The translations under genes and the position numbers were made by a program. DNA of 12,727 bases from Baffinella frigidus (Eukaryota > Cryptophyceae > Cryptomonadales > Baffinellaceae). Below the pieces are notes generated by a model. It made no database searches. It saw only the letters and a program-made list of their open reading frames with translations, and was not told the origin of the DNA. Numbering within the stretch: the first letter of the stretch is position 1; each line of letters begins with the position of its first letter. The stretch is from NCBI GenBank assembly GCA_026770585.1, contig MU647650.1:64753-77479 (forward strand), in the 5' to 3' direction. Shown piece by piece: positions 1 to 6,747 of this stretch.

Positions 1-60
1 GGGGGGGGGTGAGCTGAGAGAGAGACGCGAGTGAGAGGTGTTGAGCAGGGTGAGCTGGGA
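1..60 (-). promoter_or_regulatory. Candidate 3' splice sites at the left edge
   Basis: Read on the minus strand, this purine-rich edge becomes two successive pyrimidine tracts, each ending in CAG. One CAG ends at position 55 (after a TTCTCTCATCTCTCTCC-like tract) and the other at 14 (after CTCTCTCT). They look like duplicated acceptor signals and could introduce the missing C-terminal exon of the minus-strand mL59 gene. The minus frame from 255 to 1 is open but resembles no protein I know. The ten G residues at the extreme end are low complexity. This is inference from splice-signal shape only. Confidence 0.2.
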
Positions 61-300
61 GAGAGATGAGAGAACATTTAAGACGAGTTGAGCACTGTGC
101 GCTGTGTCCCATCGAAGTACGCAGTTTGGGGAAACGCACGCAGCTGCGATCAGAGGCGCTGGGCTGAGTCGCCCCGGGGTAGATGCATGTCGACCAGATC
201 TCTTTGTTTCCTGTACGGAGTCTTGAAGACCTTTGGGATTGATCGATCCCGCCATGGCCGGACACCTCGCGTTTCTGTGGAAAGACTCACCAGAACCGTC

Positions 301-547
301 TACAGGGGTACATGTACCTCGCTCATAACAAACCACCCCACCCTAGGTCCCTACAGTAGGCCTATGCCTATGGCCCTACAGGGGTACCTCGCTCATAAGA
401 AACGCCCACCCCCCTAGGACCACCATAGAGCCCTAGGCATGGTCCTACTGTAGGGTCCTAGGGGGGGGGGCGTTTCTTATGGGCGAGGTACCCCTGTACG
501 GTGGTCCTATGGGGGTGGCAGTTTCTTATGAGCGAGGTACCCCTGTA
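301..547. mobile_element. Palindromic TA-flanked MITE, outer copy of a nested pair
   Basis: The element starts TA-CAGGGGTAC and ends GGTACCCCTG-TA, with inverted arms that share CTCGCTCATAA and a C-run/G-run. A second copy sits in its right half (377-498). Removing that copy and one TA joins the two outer halves into a sequence that aligns with the interior of the copy at 953-1073. TA target duplication, short length, lack of coding capacity and near-complete dyad symmetry fit a non-autonomous Tc1/mariner-like (Stowaway-type) element. No transposase is present, so the superfamily is inferred from the TA alone. Confidence 0.75.
377..498. mobile_element. Palindromic TA-flanked MITE, inner nested copy
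   Basis: This 122-bp copy, counting both TA dinucleotides, has arms CAGGGGTACCTCGCTCAT... and the complement, around a core of TAGGACC/GGTCCTA motifs. It interrupts the outer element at a TA that is intact in the sister copy at 953-1073 (GGGTCCTATGGTGG there, TGGCCCTA/TACGGTGG here). It is therefore the younger of the pair. Confidence 0.8.
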
Positions 548-635
548 GGGCGTGGATCTAGATCCGAGAGATACACGCTCCGAACCAACCACCCTTCCTC
601 AACACACTGCTTTTCTTTCCCAGACCAAGGAGAGC

Positions 636-686
636 GTGTCCTTAACGTCGTGAGCAAAGATTCTTTGCTCACGACGTTCAGGACAC
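636..686. repeat. 25-bp perfect-stem hairpin with a one-base spacer
   Basis: The sequence pairs about position 661. GTGTCCTTAACGTCGTGAGC on the left matches the right arm with one mismatch (643/679), giving a 51-bp inverted repeat with essentially no loop. It is unrelated to the CAGGGG elements nearby. Such tight palindromes are usually unstable, so this one is probably young, or it is a remnant of a fold-back element. Its function is unknown. Confidence 0.8.
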
Positions 687-772
687 ACGAGCTCACACAA
701 GCTTGCGGAAAGCCGCTAGCGTGAGGCTACTTGTTGGGCTGCGTCATATGCGATTGCACCGCGTGTTTTCAT

Positions 773-894
773 TACAGGGGTACCTCGCTCATAAGAAAGC
801 GCCCCCCCCCCTAGGACCACCTTAGGACCCCAGGCATAGGCCTACTGTAGGGTTCTGGGGGGGGGCGGTTTCTTATGAGCGAGGTACCCCTGTA
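773..894. mobile_element. Palindromic TA-flanked MITE with empty paralogous site
   Basis: This 122-bp element has TA at both ends, CAGGGG termini, and arms that pair over most of its length. The flanks read GTGTTTTCAT-TA and TA-CAGTTACAACTGCACAG. The unoccupied paralogue near 1299-1335 reads GTGTTTTTCAT-TA-CAGTTACAGCTACACAG, so the insertion duplicated exactly TA. Confidence 0.85.
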
Positions 895-952
895 CAGTTA
901 CAACTGCACAGTGTACACCACCTTGTGTGTACAGCGACTCAGGTAAAGCGGC

Positions 953-1073
953 TACAGGGGTACCTCGCTCATAAGAAACCGACCCCCCCTAGGACCCTAC
1001 AGTAGGACCATGCCTAGGGTCCTATGGTGGTCCTAGGGGGGGCACCGTTTCTTATGAGCGAGGTACCCCTGTA
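953..1073. mobile_element. Palindromic TA-flanked MITE with empty paralogous site
   Basis: This is a 121-bp copy with TA ends and the same arms. The flanks are GGTAAAGCGGC-TA and TA-GCGCTTCGACTTTT. The unoccupied paralogue near 1231-1256 reads CGTAAAGGCGC-TA-GCGCTTGGACTTTT. Its interior also serves as the uninterrupted reference for the nested insertion at 377-498. Confidence 0.85.
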
Positions 1074-1595
1074 GCGCTTCGACTTTTACGCACCCCCATC
1101 TAGGCTGTGTCTTAGTACATGTAGGGGCGCCGAGAGAGGTCGTGTGCACTCTGCACATTTCCCGATTGCACTCTACACGTTTCCCGATTGAACGTGTGTA
1201 TTCCTTCACAGTTACAGCGTCAAGTAACTTGCGTAAAGGCGCTAGCGCTTGGACTTTTTGGGCGAGACTCTCTTTGTTACCAGCTTTCCGATTGCACCGC
1301 GTGTTTTTCATTACAGTTACAGCTACACAGCACAGTGTACAGTACCTTGTGTGTCAAGTAACTTACATGTCCTTTCAGAAGGATTGGTGGGCCTGGCACT
1401 GAAATTTCACACTTGCTTCGCGCCACTTTCGCGGGCGTGCATCCGACCAGAGATCATGCATGTAACGCAGCTAGCGCTTGGCCCTGCTGGGCATCCACAT
1501 GAGCTTCTGCATCGGCGTCTTCACCCGCATCTGCGCTCCAACAGGAAACGCTGTCAGCTGTTTGCTTTACGTCAACTTCCCCGAGTCAAGTCTTG

Positions 1596-1597
<2 letters not shown>

Positions 1598-1632
<35 letters not shown>
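1598..1632. repeat. (GA)n microsatellite
   Basis: An uninterrupted GA dinucleotide run of about 17 units follows a CAAGTCTTGCC flank that is shared with the paralogous segment near 2300. The paralogue there has no GA expansion, so the run arose after the segments were duplicated. Confidence 0.95.
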
Positions 1633-1636
<4 letters not shown>

Positions 1637-1673
1637 GGAGAGGGAACCGCGTCAGCGCACCAGAAGGAGAAGC

Positions 1674-1735
1674 TGTCAGGTGCAGTGGCTACCTCGAATG
1701 TAAGAACACGCTCTCCCCGCACGACCCTAGGCGTG
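1674..1735. mobile_element. Left-end fragment of an older element subfamily
   Basis: CAGTGGCTACCTCGAATGTA... with AAGAACACG and a C-rich run then CCCTAGG is a diverged version of the CAGGGG left arm. It is almost identical to the left end of the element starting at 1962, including the GAGAAGCTGTCAGG flank. No matching right arm is seen before the next unique sequence, so it is truncated. Confidence 0.5.
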
Positions 1736-1781
1736 TACCGCATCTGCGCTCGAAACAGGCAAGCAGATCAGCTATGTGCTT

Positions 1782-1902
1782 TACAGGGGTACCTCGCTCA
1801 TAAGAAAGCGTCCCCCCTCTAGGACCACCAGAGGGCCCTAGGCATAGGCCTACTGTAGGGCCCTAGGGGGAGGCGGTTTCTTATGAGCGAGGTACCCCTG
1901 TA
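1782..1902. mobile_element. Palindromic TA-flanked MITE with empty paralogous site
   Basis: This 121-bp copy has TA ends and arms like the copies at 773 and 953. Its left flank, CATCTGCGCTCGAAACAGG through TATGTGCTT-TA, aligns with the uninterrupted sequence near 1529-1575 (CATCTGCGCTCCAACAGG through TGTTTGCTT-TA-CGTCAAC). The right flank begins TA-CGTTAGAGC. This again shows a TA duplication. Confidence 0.85.
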
Positions 1903-1961
1903 CGTTAGAGCGATGTGCAGAGAAGTTGGCCGCCGAAAAAACACGAGGAGAAGCTGTCAGG

Positions 1962-2273
1962 TACAGTGGCTACCTCGAATGTAAGAAGACGCTCTCCCCA
2001 CATGGCCGCCCTAGGCTCTTGGGTCCACGCCAGGTCATAAGTCGAAATTTCATATTACTACCCGATCTACGAGTAAAGTTTATTCAACCTGGAAAACACG
2101 CCAAAAGTGTTGGGAATTGGAGCTCTTTGCCGCCGGAATGATAAGAATCTGTACCAGGATAAGGTACGTTAACACTTTTAGCGGGAACGAGTGTGTGCGA
2201 AATTTCCATGTATGACCTGGCGTGGATTGGCCTACAATAGGGTGCGTGTTCTTAATTTTGAGGTACCCCTGTA
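1962..2273. mobile_element. Long 312-bp fold-back relative of the MITE family
   Basis: The left end is TA-CAGTGGCTACCTCG and the right end is GAGGTACCCCTG-TA. The arms extend far inward: TCCACGCCAGGTCATA near 2021 pairs with the complement near 2212, and AAAAGTGTT near 2103 pairs with AACACTTTT near 2170. The element is thus a diverged palindrome about 2.5 times the length of the short copies, perhaps an older or parental form. The flanks GCTGTCAGG and GTTGCTTTGC join into the paralogue near 1553 and 1770, where the sequence is uninterrupted. Confidence 0.6.
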
Positions 2274-2506
2274 GTTGCTTTGCAATAAACATCCCGGAGT
2301 CAAGTCTCGCCACAAGCACTCACGCCGTTTACTCGACCTAGCAAATGGGGTTTGTACCAGGAAATCGTATAGGCGGCTGCAAAAGTCGAGTTGATGGCGT
2401 GTTGCTTTTTGTCCCAAGGGGATCTTCACGTCCACGTGAGACGCGCACGAAACGAGGCCTTGCTTCACAACAGACAACAGAAGGTGAAGCAGTCACCTGG
2501 TTGCTT

Positions 2507-2632
2507 CGCAGGGGTGCCTCGCTCGTACGGAGCCGCCCGCCCCCCTAGGACCACCTACGACCACCGTAGGGCTAGATAGGCCTACTGTAGGGTCCTGGGG
2601 GGGTGCGCCTCCTTATAAGCGAGGTACCTACG
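2507..2632. mobile_element. Decayed palindromic MITE copy
   Basis: The arms CAGGGGTGCCTCGCTCGTA and ATAAGCGAGGTACC, and the TAGGACC core, are recognisable. The left TA has become CG, and the right terminus has lost CCTG before TA. The copy sits after GGTTGCTT, the same target context used by the element at 1782. The transposon-rich left region ends here, and heptamer-like G-rich DNA begins immediately after. Confidence 0.65.
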
Positions 2633-2700
2633 GTTTCGGGTGGAGGGTTCGGTGGTTTCGGGTTTCAGGTGTCGGGTTTCGGGTTTCGGGGTTCGAAAGA
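2633..2700. repeat. TTTCGGG-type G-rich heptamer block
   Basis: Irregular repeats of GGTTTCGGG, TTTCAGG and GTCGGG form a short low-complexity block next to a truncated copy of mL59 exon 4. This is a variant of the TTTAGGG heptamer. Any reading frame across it is repeat translation. Confidence 0.7.
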
Positions 2701-2704
2701 ATAC

Positions 2705-3283
2705 CTTGGATTTGGCCTCGCGCAACTCGGCGATGAGCTTTGGGCATCGCCCCGACGTTCATCCTGGCCTAGGAGTAGCCCCGCGCCCTCAACCCTACAC
2801 ACGCCTACGTAGAAAACACCGGCTGCTTACCCAGAACCGAGTTTTCGTCCTAGAAGCTAACCCCGTCCTAGAGGCTAACCCAGAACCGATTTTTCGTCCT
2901 CGAAGCTAACCCAGAACTGAGTTTTCGTCCTAGAAGGTAACCCAGCACCGAGCGTTGGTGCTAGACGGTGTGCCCTGGACCCTGCGAATGGTGCCTTGGC
3001 CTTGGCCCCGCGCCAGTCGGCGATGAGCGTGGGCATCGCGGCCATCTTCGCCGCGACCTTCATCCTGGCCTAGGGAGTATAGCCCCGCGCCCTCAACCCT
3101 ACACACGCCTACGTAGAAAACACCGTCTGCTTACCCAGAACCGAGTTTTCGTCCTAGACGTGGTGCCCAGAACCCTGAGTTTTCGCCCTGGAAGTGGTGC
3201 CCAGAACCCTGAGTTTTGGTCCTAGGAGTGGTGCCCAGAACCCTGGGATTGGTACCTTGGCCTTGGCCTTGCGCCAATCGAGT
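2705..3283 (-). pseudogene. Three truncated copies of mL59 exon 4 (3' part)
   Basis: On the minus strand, 3280-3256 reads WRKAKAK followed by GT. Positions 3071-2995 read KVAAKMAAMPTLIADWRGAKAK followed by GC. Positions 2770-2705 carry the same segment with a one-base shift (MPKAHRR instead of MPKLIAE) followed by GT. All lack the exon's 5' part and acceptor and all keep the 3' edge. The two larger copies share about 150 bp of flank (CATCCTGGCCTAGG through CGTAGAAAACACCG), so they are one ~290-bp unit duplicated in tandem. They are most likely non-functional relics inside the last intron. Confidence 0.65.
2829..3245. repeat. Minisatellite of about 31-33 bp
   Basis: Units like CCCAGAACCGAGTTTTCGTC plus CTAGAAGCTAA repeat in two runs, about 2829-2960 and 3134-3245. 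The spacer varies between runs (AAGCTAA or AGTGGTG). The runs interleave with the duplicated exon-4 fragments. They produce artificial peptides on both strands and are not coding. Confidence 0.75.
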
Positions 3284-3287
3284 GGCG

Positions 3288-3332
3288 CGGGTTGCGGGTT
3301 GCGGGTTGCGGGTTGCGGGTTGCGAGTATTTC
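3288..3332. repeat. (GGGTTGC)n heptamer run
   Basis: Five near-perfect GGGTTGC heptamers occur just downstream, in the sense direction, of the donor of mL59 exon 4. The 7-bp period matches the telomere-like repeats elsewhere, but the sequence is a locally homogenised variant. Confidence 0.85.
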
Positions 3333-3347
3333 GGGGTTCGGACAGAC

Positions 3348-3452
3348 CTTGGCCTTGGCCTCGCGCCACTCGGCGATGAGCTTGGGCATCTCGGCCATCT
3401 TCGCCGCGATGTTCGCCAGGAACGCCGGCTTGTTGCGCTCGTGCTTGTGCCC
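3348..3452 (-). CDS. mL59/mL64: mL59 exon 4
   Basis: This exon has 35 codons from GGGCAC (acceptor GAGCAG) to AAG before GTCTGT, phase 0 at both ends. It reads GHKHERNKPAFLANIAAKMA then EMPKLIAEWREAKAK. This is the most recognisable part of the protein: the basic GHKHER motif leads into an amphipathic helix with the M-x-x-M-P core. The frame continues past the donor into repeat, so at least one more exon is expected downstream. Confidence 0.75.
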
Positions 3453-6400
3453 CTGCTCATCGAGTCGTGCTCAATGTTGGGACGTGTTGGGACGGACAGG
3501 CACGATAGTGCGAGGCGCGTGCATCATTCCCCGAATATCATGAGAAATAATATCTCTGGTATCAGCCAACCGTTTCTCCCAGTGCGCGCTGCTTTCGAGT
3601 CTGGGGGTTAGGGGTTACAGGCAAACACGAAGACACACCAGCAGGCGGCGCATGCGCCTCGGTGTCAGAGTCACTTACTTCTCGAATCTAGACATAGTTT
3701 GGAGCTTCAAGAGAGGCGTTTCGAGTTGTGCATGCGGTTACGTTCGCCAGCAACGCCGGCGTGTCCCTCTTGTGCGTGTGCCCCTGCTTTCAGGTTTGGG
3801 GGTTAGCGTTTAGTATTTATCGTTTATTATTTATGGTTTTTTATTTGTGGGGTAGGGTCTCGAGGAGGAACATGGGAATCGGCAAGGGCTCTTCCCGCAG
3901 ACCCACACGGTGGGATACGAGGGTTTCGTTGGGGCTGGACTTCAGGGTGTTACGTGACCAAATTGTACCAGAAAATCCTTCAAGTTAATTGCATCAAGAC
4001 AAGTTGACTTTTGATGAAAGGTTCGGAGTCCACCGTGTGGAGTGGGAAAGTATTTTCACACACCGTTAGGGCTGTCGGCGGGGTCCACCTGCAACCCAAA
4101 GTTCACCCTCAACCCTAAATCCAGAACCTTAACCCCTGAACCCCTGAACCCTGAACCCTGAAACCTAAACACTGTCTTAGAGCGCCTGCCGCGTTAGGGG
4201 TACTTGCTCAGCACGATCGCTGGGAAACTCCTCGATTGCAGGGTAGCTAGCACACAGCCACGCCAGAACCATCGAGGCAACCCGACGCCTTATTCGCGTC
4301 AGATCAATTCAAGGCATTTCCCTTGAAAGATGTCACAAGTGGATGTTTCGAGTGCCCTGGCGTGGAATGCAGGTCACCCTGAACTATCATCGACCTTCCT
4401 GCGGAAGATCGTCATCTCGTGGAACGACTCCTCTAATCCCTAAACCCTAAACCCTAAACCCTAAAACACGGTTCGACTTTGCTGCTGAAAATCTCGATCC
4501 CGTAGAATGACAACCCCAAACCCCAAACCCCACACAGCGGGCTACGAAGGGATTCTTGGTTGGATATCAACCAAGATTTCGCTAGCATGTCCGCAGGACC
4601 TGCGGTAGGCAATACCGTAGGGATATAGGTCGGTAGGCAATACCGTAGGGACATGTCCCTACAGTGTTGCCTACCGTGAGGTCATATGGATGATTCACTG
4701 ATGGGGTATTCACGAAATGCCTACGTAGCTCGCTGTGTGGCGAAACGACGTTACTGCGGGAGATCTTAATCTCATGGAACAACTATCCGAAACCCAAAAC
4801 CCCAGACCCCAGACCCCAACTCCTCGACGACCTTGCTGCGGAAGATTTTAATCTCGTGGTAAGACTGCCCTCAACCCTAAAGCCCTAAAACAACGTTCGA
4901 GCTTGCGCTCATTTCTAGGCTTGAGGGCAATAAAGAAGAAGAAACGCTCGGCCTTGCTACGAAACATCTTGATCTCATGGACCGACTACCCTCCACCATA
5001 AAGCCTGAAGCCTAAATCCTGGTGCCTAAACCCTAAAGTCTAAGCCCTAAACCAAAGTCCGACCTTGCTGCGGAAGATCTTGATCTCGTGGCACGAACCC
5101 CCTGACCCCTGACCCCGAAAGCCTCATGTCTAAACCCTAAACCCGGAAAAAACAAGAATGAACCTTGCTGCGGAAGATCCTGATCTCGTGGAACGACTTC
5201 CCCGGCTCAGCCTCGGGCTTCCCCTCGATCCTGCGACGCGCGTTTGGGGTTAGGCCAAACCTACCAGTGAAATCCCCGAATGCGCAAGACCCTCCCCCCA
5301 TCCCCCCCAATCGAATCGAATCGAGCGTGAAAAGGTCACCTGGAAAGTTGAGGTGCAGGCTTCTCCTCGACCAAGTGGTTGGGGTTCGGAGGTGAGAGGT
5401 TAGGGGTTGGTGTTGGGGGTTGGGGGTTGAGGGTTGAGGGTGAAGGATCTCGTGGACAGACTGCCCCGGCTCAACCTGAGCCTTCTCCTCGATCCCACGG
5501 TGAGTGTTAGGGGTTTAGGGTTTGGGGGTTGGTGTTTGGTGTTTGGGGTTTAGGGTTTAGGGTTTAGAGTTTAGGGCGTGGGGTGTCGGGTTTCGGGTTG
5601 ATGGTTCCGGGTTTAGGTTTCAGGGTTCCGGGTTGAGTGTAAGTGCACTCGATAGGGACCGCTCTCCGATGCTCAACCTCAGCGGCAATCTCTCCTCGAG
5701 AGTACACCTCGTACACAATCACCCTACACCCTACACCCTACACCCTAAACCAGGGGTATTTTCGCCACCCTCCCCGCCCGTCAGCAACTCATTCCTAGGG
5801 TGAGCGTAATCTCTCAACCCTCCACCCTAAACCTCAACCCTGCGTATTCCCTAAACCCTACCTCAACCATCAACCCTCAACCCTCAACCCTCAACCCAGA
5901 CCCTGAGCATTCCAAGGCGCTGACGCGAGCTGGGTCTGACACGGTGTGGGGTTTCGGATTTCGGGTCTCGATTTCCGGGCTTCGGGATGATTTGGGTTTC
6001 GGGTTTCGGCTCCCGGGTTTCGGGTCTCTGCTGCAGCCCCCCGACCCAAGAACAGTCGGGACCCGAACAGTCCCCGCCCTGACCCTGCACGATTCAGGCC
6101 GCCACTGGCAACCTTAAACCCTAAACCCTAAACTCTAACTATACCCTCAACCCTCACCCTCAACCCTCAACCGTTCCTGCTCACATGAGAGCCTAGAGCC
6201 TAATCCCTCATCCCTAATGACTCGGCTTAGGGATTTAGGGTTTGGGGGTAGGAATAAGGGATGATGGTTTGGGGTTTGGGAGTTGTATCCTAAACCCTTC
6301 ACACGGGTGGTTTGATGGATCCCAAACGCCTATGCCAGCCGTAGCAGCGCCAGGCACGAGGGAGGGGAGACGCACGGGTACGGGAGGCCGGCGATGGCCG

Positions 6401-6747
6401 CCTGCTTCTTAATGTCCGCCTGCTGCCGCCGCGAGAAGAAGGCCCGCCGCCACGTTTGCCGCCCGTGCTTGTTCGTGCCCGCGTTCTCCTCCACCGTAAC
6501 CTGAGGCAGGGGGGGGGGTAAGCTGGGTCGCTCGCCGGGTTCGGAAGGAAGCATGGGCGCCCGACGCCTGCGCGCCCAGCACGTTGCCGGTTCTGCACCA
6601 TCGGCCGTGGCCCCAACCGGCGAGGGCGTCGGGCACCTTGGTCGGGAGCACGAGGGCCGGGTTCTTCTTGAGCATCGCCAGCTTCTCCACGAGCGAGCGC
6701 GCAGGGTACTTGGTCGCCTTGGCGATGTTCATCATCTTGCCCGACAT
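3348..6747 (-). CDS. mL59/mL64: Mitochondrial ribosomal protein mL59/mL64, four exons, 3' end missing
   Basis: Joining exons 6747-6637, 6500-6376, 5230-5164 and 3452-3348 gives 136 residues in one frame with matching phases (0, 2, 0). Motifs in order: ATKYPARSLVEKL near the start; HGRQTWRRAFFSRRQQADIK at about 49-68, which fits the W-x-x-x-x-(Y/F)-S-R-R-Q-A-D pattern of mL59; then FRSKGHKHERNKP at 98-110; and MAEMPKLIAEWREAKAK at 120-136. Fungal mL59 has a GHKHE core, and animal CRIF1/mL64 has a related methionine-proline-centred helix, so I assign this family. These proteins sit in the large mitoribosomal subunit. Yeast Mrpl25 is 157 residues, so only a short C-terminal tail is missing. The family call rests on remembered motif patterns, not a search. 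Introns 2-4 are swollen by telomere-like repeats. Confidence 0.7.
3460..4380. other. Mixed unique and repeat intron sequence
   Basis: Apart from the exon-4 relic, this part of mL59 intron 3 contains no exon I can recognise. It holds a T/G-rich stretch at 3795-3860, a C-rich heptamer block at 4102-4170 (CCCTGAA/CCTAAAC), and moderately complex sequence at 3460-3730 and 4175-4380. A weak resemblance to the exon-3 relics (TTGCTCAGCACGATCGC) occurs near 4203. Confidence 0.4.
3736..3784 (-). pseudogene. Upstream relic of mL59 exon 4 (5' part only)
   Basis: Preceded by AAAGCAG, the minus strand reads GHTHKRDTPALLANVTA, a diverged copy of the first half of exon 4, then diverges. It keeps the acceptor and lacks the helix and donor. 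It lies upstream of the intact exon. Confidence 0.6.
4391..5098 (-). pseudogene. Six truncated copies of mL59 exon 3 (3' part)
   Basis: Copies at about 4391-4432, 4473-4511, 4746-4785, 4826-4870, 4946-4990 and 5058-5098 read versions of FHEIKIFRSK on the minus strand. Most are followed by GTCG, as at a donor. The last four are spaced about 80-120 bp apart, with CCCTAAA-type repeat between them. One is frame-damaged (4473). All lack the first half of exon 3 and its acceptor. They lie downstream of the intact exon and are probably splicing-dead, though their donors could still be used. Confidence 0.7.
4436..5160. repeat. CCCTAAA-type repeats of mL59 intron 3
   Basis: Short blocks of CCCTAAA, CCCCAAA, CCCCAGA and CCTGAAG heptamers fill the gaps between the exon-3 relics. 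In the sense (minus) strand they read TTTAGGG, so the donor-proximal half of this intron is G-rich. Degeneracy and interruption show this is not a functional telomere. Confidence 0.8.
4527..4737. mobile_element. Palindromic fold-back element in mL59 intron 3
   Basis: The outer arms are CACACAGCGGGCTACGAAGG (near 4531) and the complement of CCACACAGCGAGCTACGTAGG (near 4721). An inner 22-bp palindrome, 4632-4675, centres on ACATGT with two mismatches. Its left half (GGTAGGCAATACCGTAGGGA) is also tandemly repeated at 4605. A further 8-bp stem, CTTGGTTG/CAACCAAG, lies at 4555-4575. The element differs from the CAGGGG family and its target duplication is not evident. Confidence 0.5.
5164..5230 (-). 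CDS. mL59/mL64: mL59 exon 3
   Basis: This 67-nt exon starts after GTCGCAG and ends AAG before GTTCAT. It reads IEGKPEAEPGKSFHEIRIFR then SK. The single leading G completes the CC left by exon 2. Among about ten related copies between 4390 and 5700, it is the only one with the complete exon and both splice sites, so I take it as the functional one. In fungal mL59 a variable linker of comparable length precedes GHKHE. Confidence 0.65.
5345..5699 (-). pseudogene. Upstream relics of mL59 exon 3 (5' part)
   Basis: Positions 5498-5445 on the minus strand read IEEKAQVEPGQSVHEI and then break off. Weaker copies lie at 5345-5378 (CAGGCTTCTCCTCGA) and 5661-5699 (GCTCAACCTCAGCGG). These keep the first half of exon 3 and lose the IFRSK end, the reverse of the copies on the other side of the intact exon. 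Confidence 0.55.
5386..6298. repeat. Alternating-strand telomere-like blocks of mL59 intron 2
   Basis: On the plus strand the blocks alternate: G-rich 5386-5640 (GGGTTTAGGGTTT), C-rich 5715-5905 (CCCTACA, CCCTCAA), G-rich 5940-6030 (TTTCGGG), C-rich 6112-6178 and G-rich 6224-6298. Neighbouring blocks are complementary and could pair in the transcript. The stretch 6035-6110 is more complex but has no exon I recognise. Confidence 0.8.
6376..6500 (-). CDS. mL59/mL64: mL59 exon 2
   Basis: The exon follows a textbook acceptor, a run of C residues ending GCCTCAG, and starts VTVEENAGTNKHGRQ. It contains FFSRRQQADIKKQAAIAGLP, which I match to the mL59 arginine-rich segment followed by an LP dipeptide. 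It ends TAC CC before GTGCGT (phase 2). An alternative donor, GTACCC, lies six bases earlier and is also phase 2; it would omit two residues. Intron 1 is 136 bp and free of telomere-like repeats, unlike all later introns. Confidence 0.7.
6637..6747 (-). CDS. mL59/mL64: mL59 exon 1
   Basis: ATG at 6747 opens 37 codons (MSGKMMNIAKATKYPARSLV, then EKLAMLKKNPALVLPTK). An in-frame TGA lies two codons upstream, so this is the first usable start. I end the exon at ACC AAG followed by GTGCCC (phase 0), because this gives the correct frame into exon 2. A second GT a little later (GTTGGG) would break it. Reading through produces an artificial longer ORF. The basic, methionine-rich start may act as a mitochondrial presequence. 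Confidence 0.65.

Larger units (their letters stand above)
700..1560. repeat. Degenerate tandem repeat hosting two MITE copies
   Basis: Diverged repeats of one unit recur. A GCTAGCGCTTGGAC-like part occurs near 716, 1073, 1240 and 1470. GATTGCACCGCGTGTTTTTCATTACAG-like parts occur near 752 and 1290. CTTGTGTGT is followed by GTCAAGTAACTT or CAGCGACTCAGG near 921 and 1349. GTCAAGTAACTTGCGTAAAGG occurs near 1220. No coding exon is recognisable. The repeat matters because one copy carries the CAGGGG elements at 773 and 953 while another copy is uninterrupted. Confidence 0.65.

Noticed and set aside
1-255. Minus-strand open frame from ATG at 255 to the left edge as a gene
   Set aside because: It is open by composition. 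The part below position 60 is simple purine/pyrimidine repeat and the peptide shows no recognisable motif.
301-1902. CRISPR-like array of regularly repeated sequence
   Set aside because: The repeats are ~121-bp palindromes at irregular spacing with TA duplications in eukaryotic DNA, not short direct repeats with equal spacers.
3131-3460. 109-residue minus-strand ORF rich in Arg and Ser
   Set aside because: It is a shifted-frame reading of exon 4 followed by minisatellite and GGGTTGC repeat. The GHKHER frame is the conserved one.
5165-5395. Plus-strand ORF starting MLRKILISWND
   Set aside because: It is the antisense of mL59 exon 3 and its relics. The minus-strand reading has both splice sites and phase continuity with exons 2 and 4.
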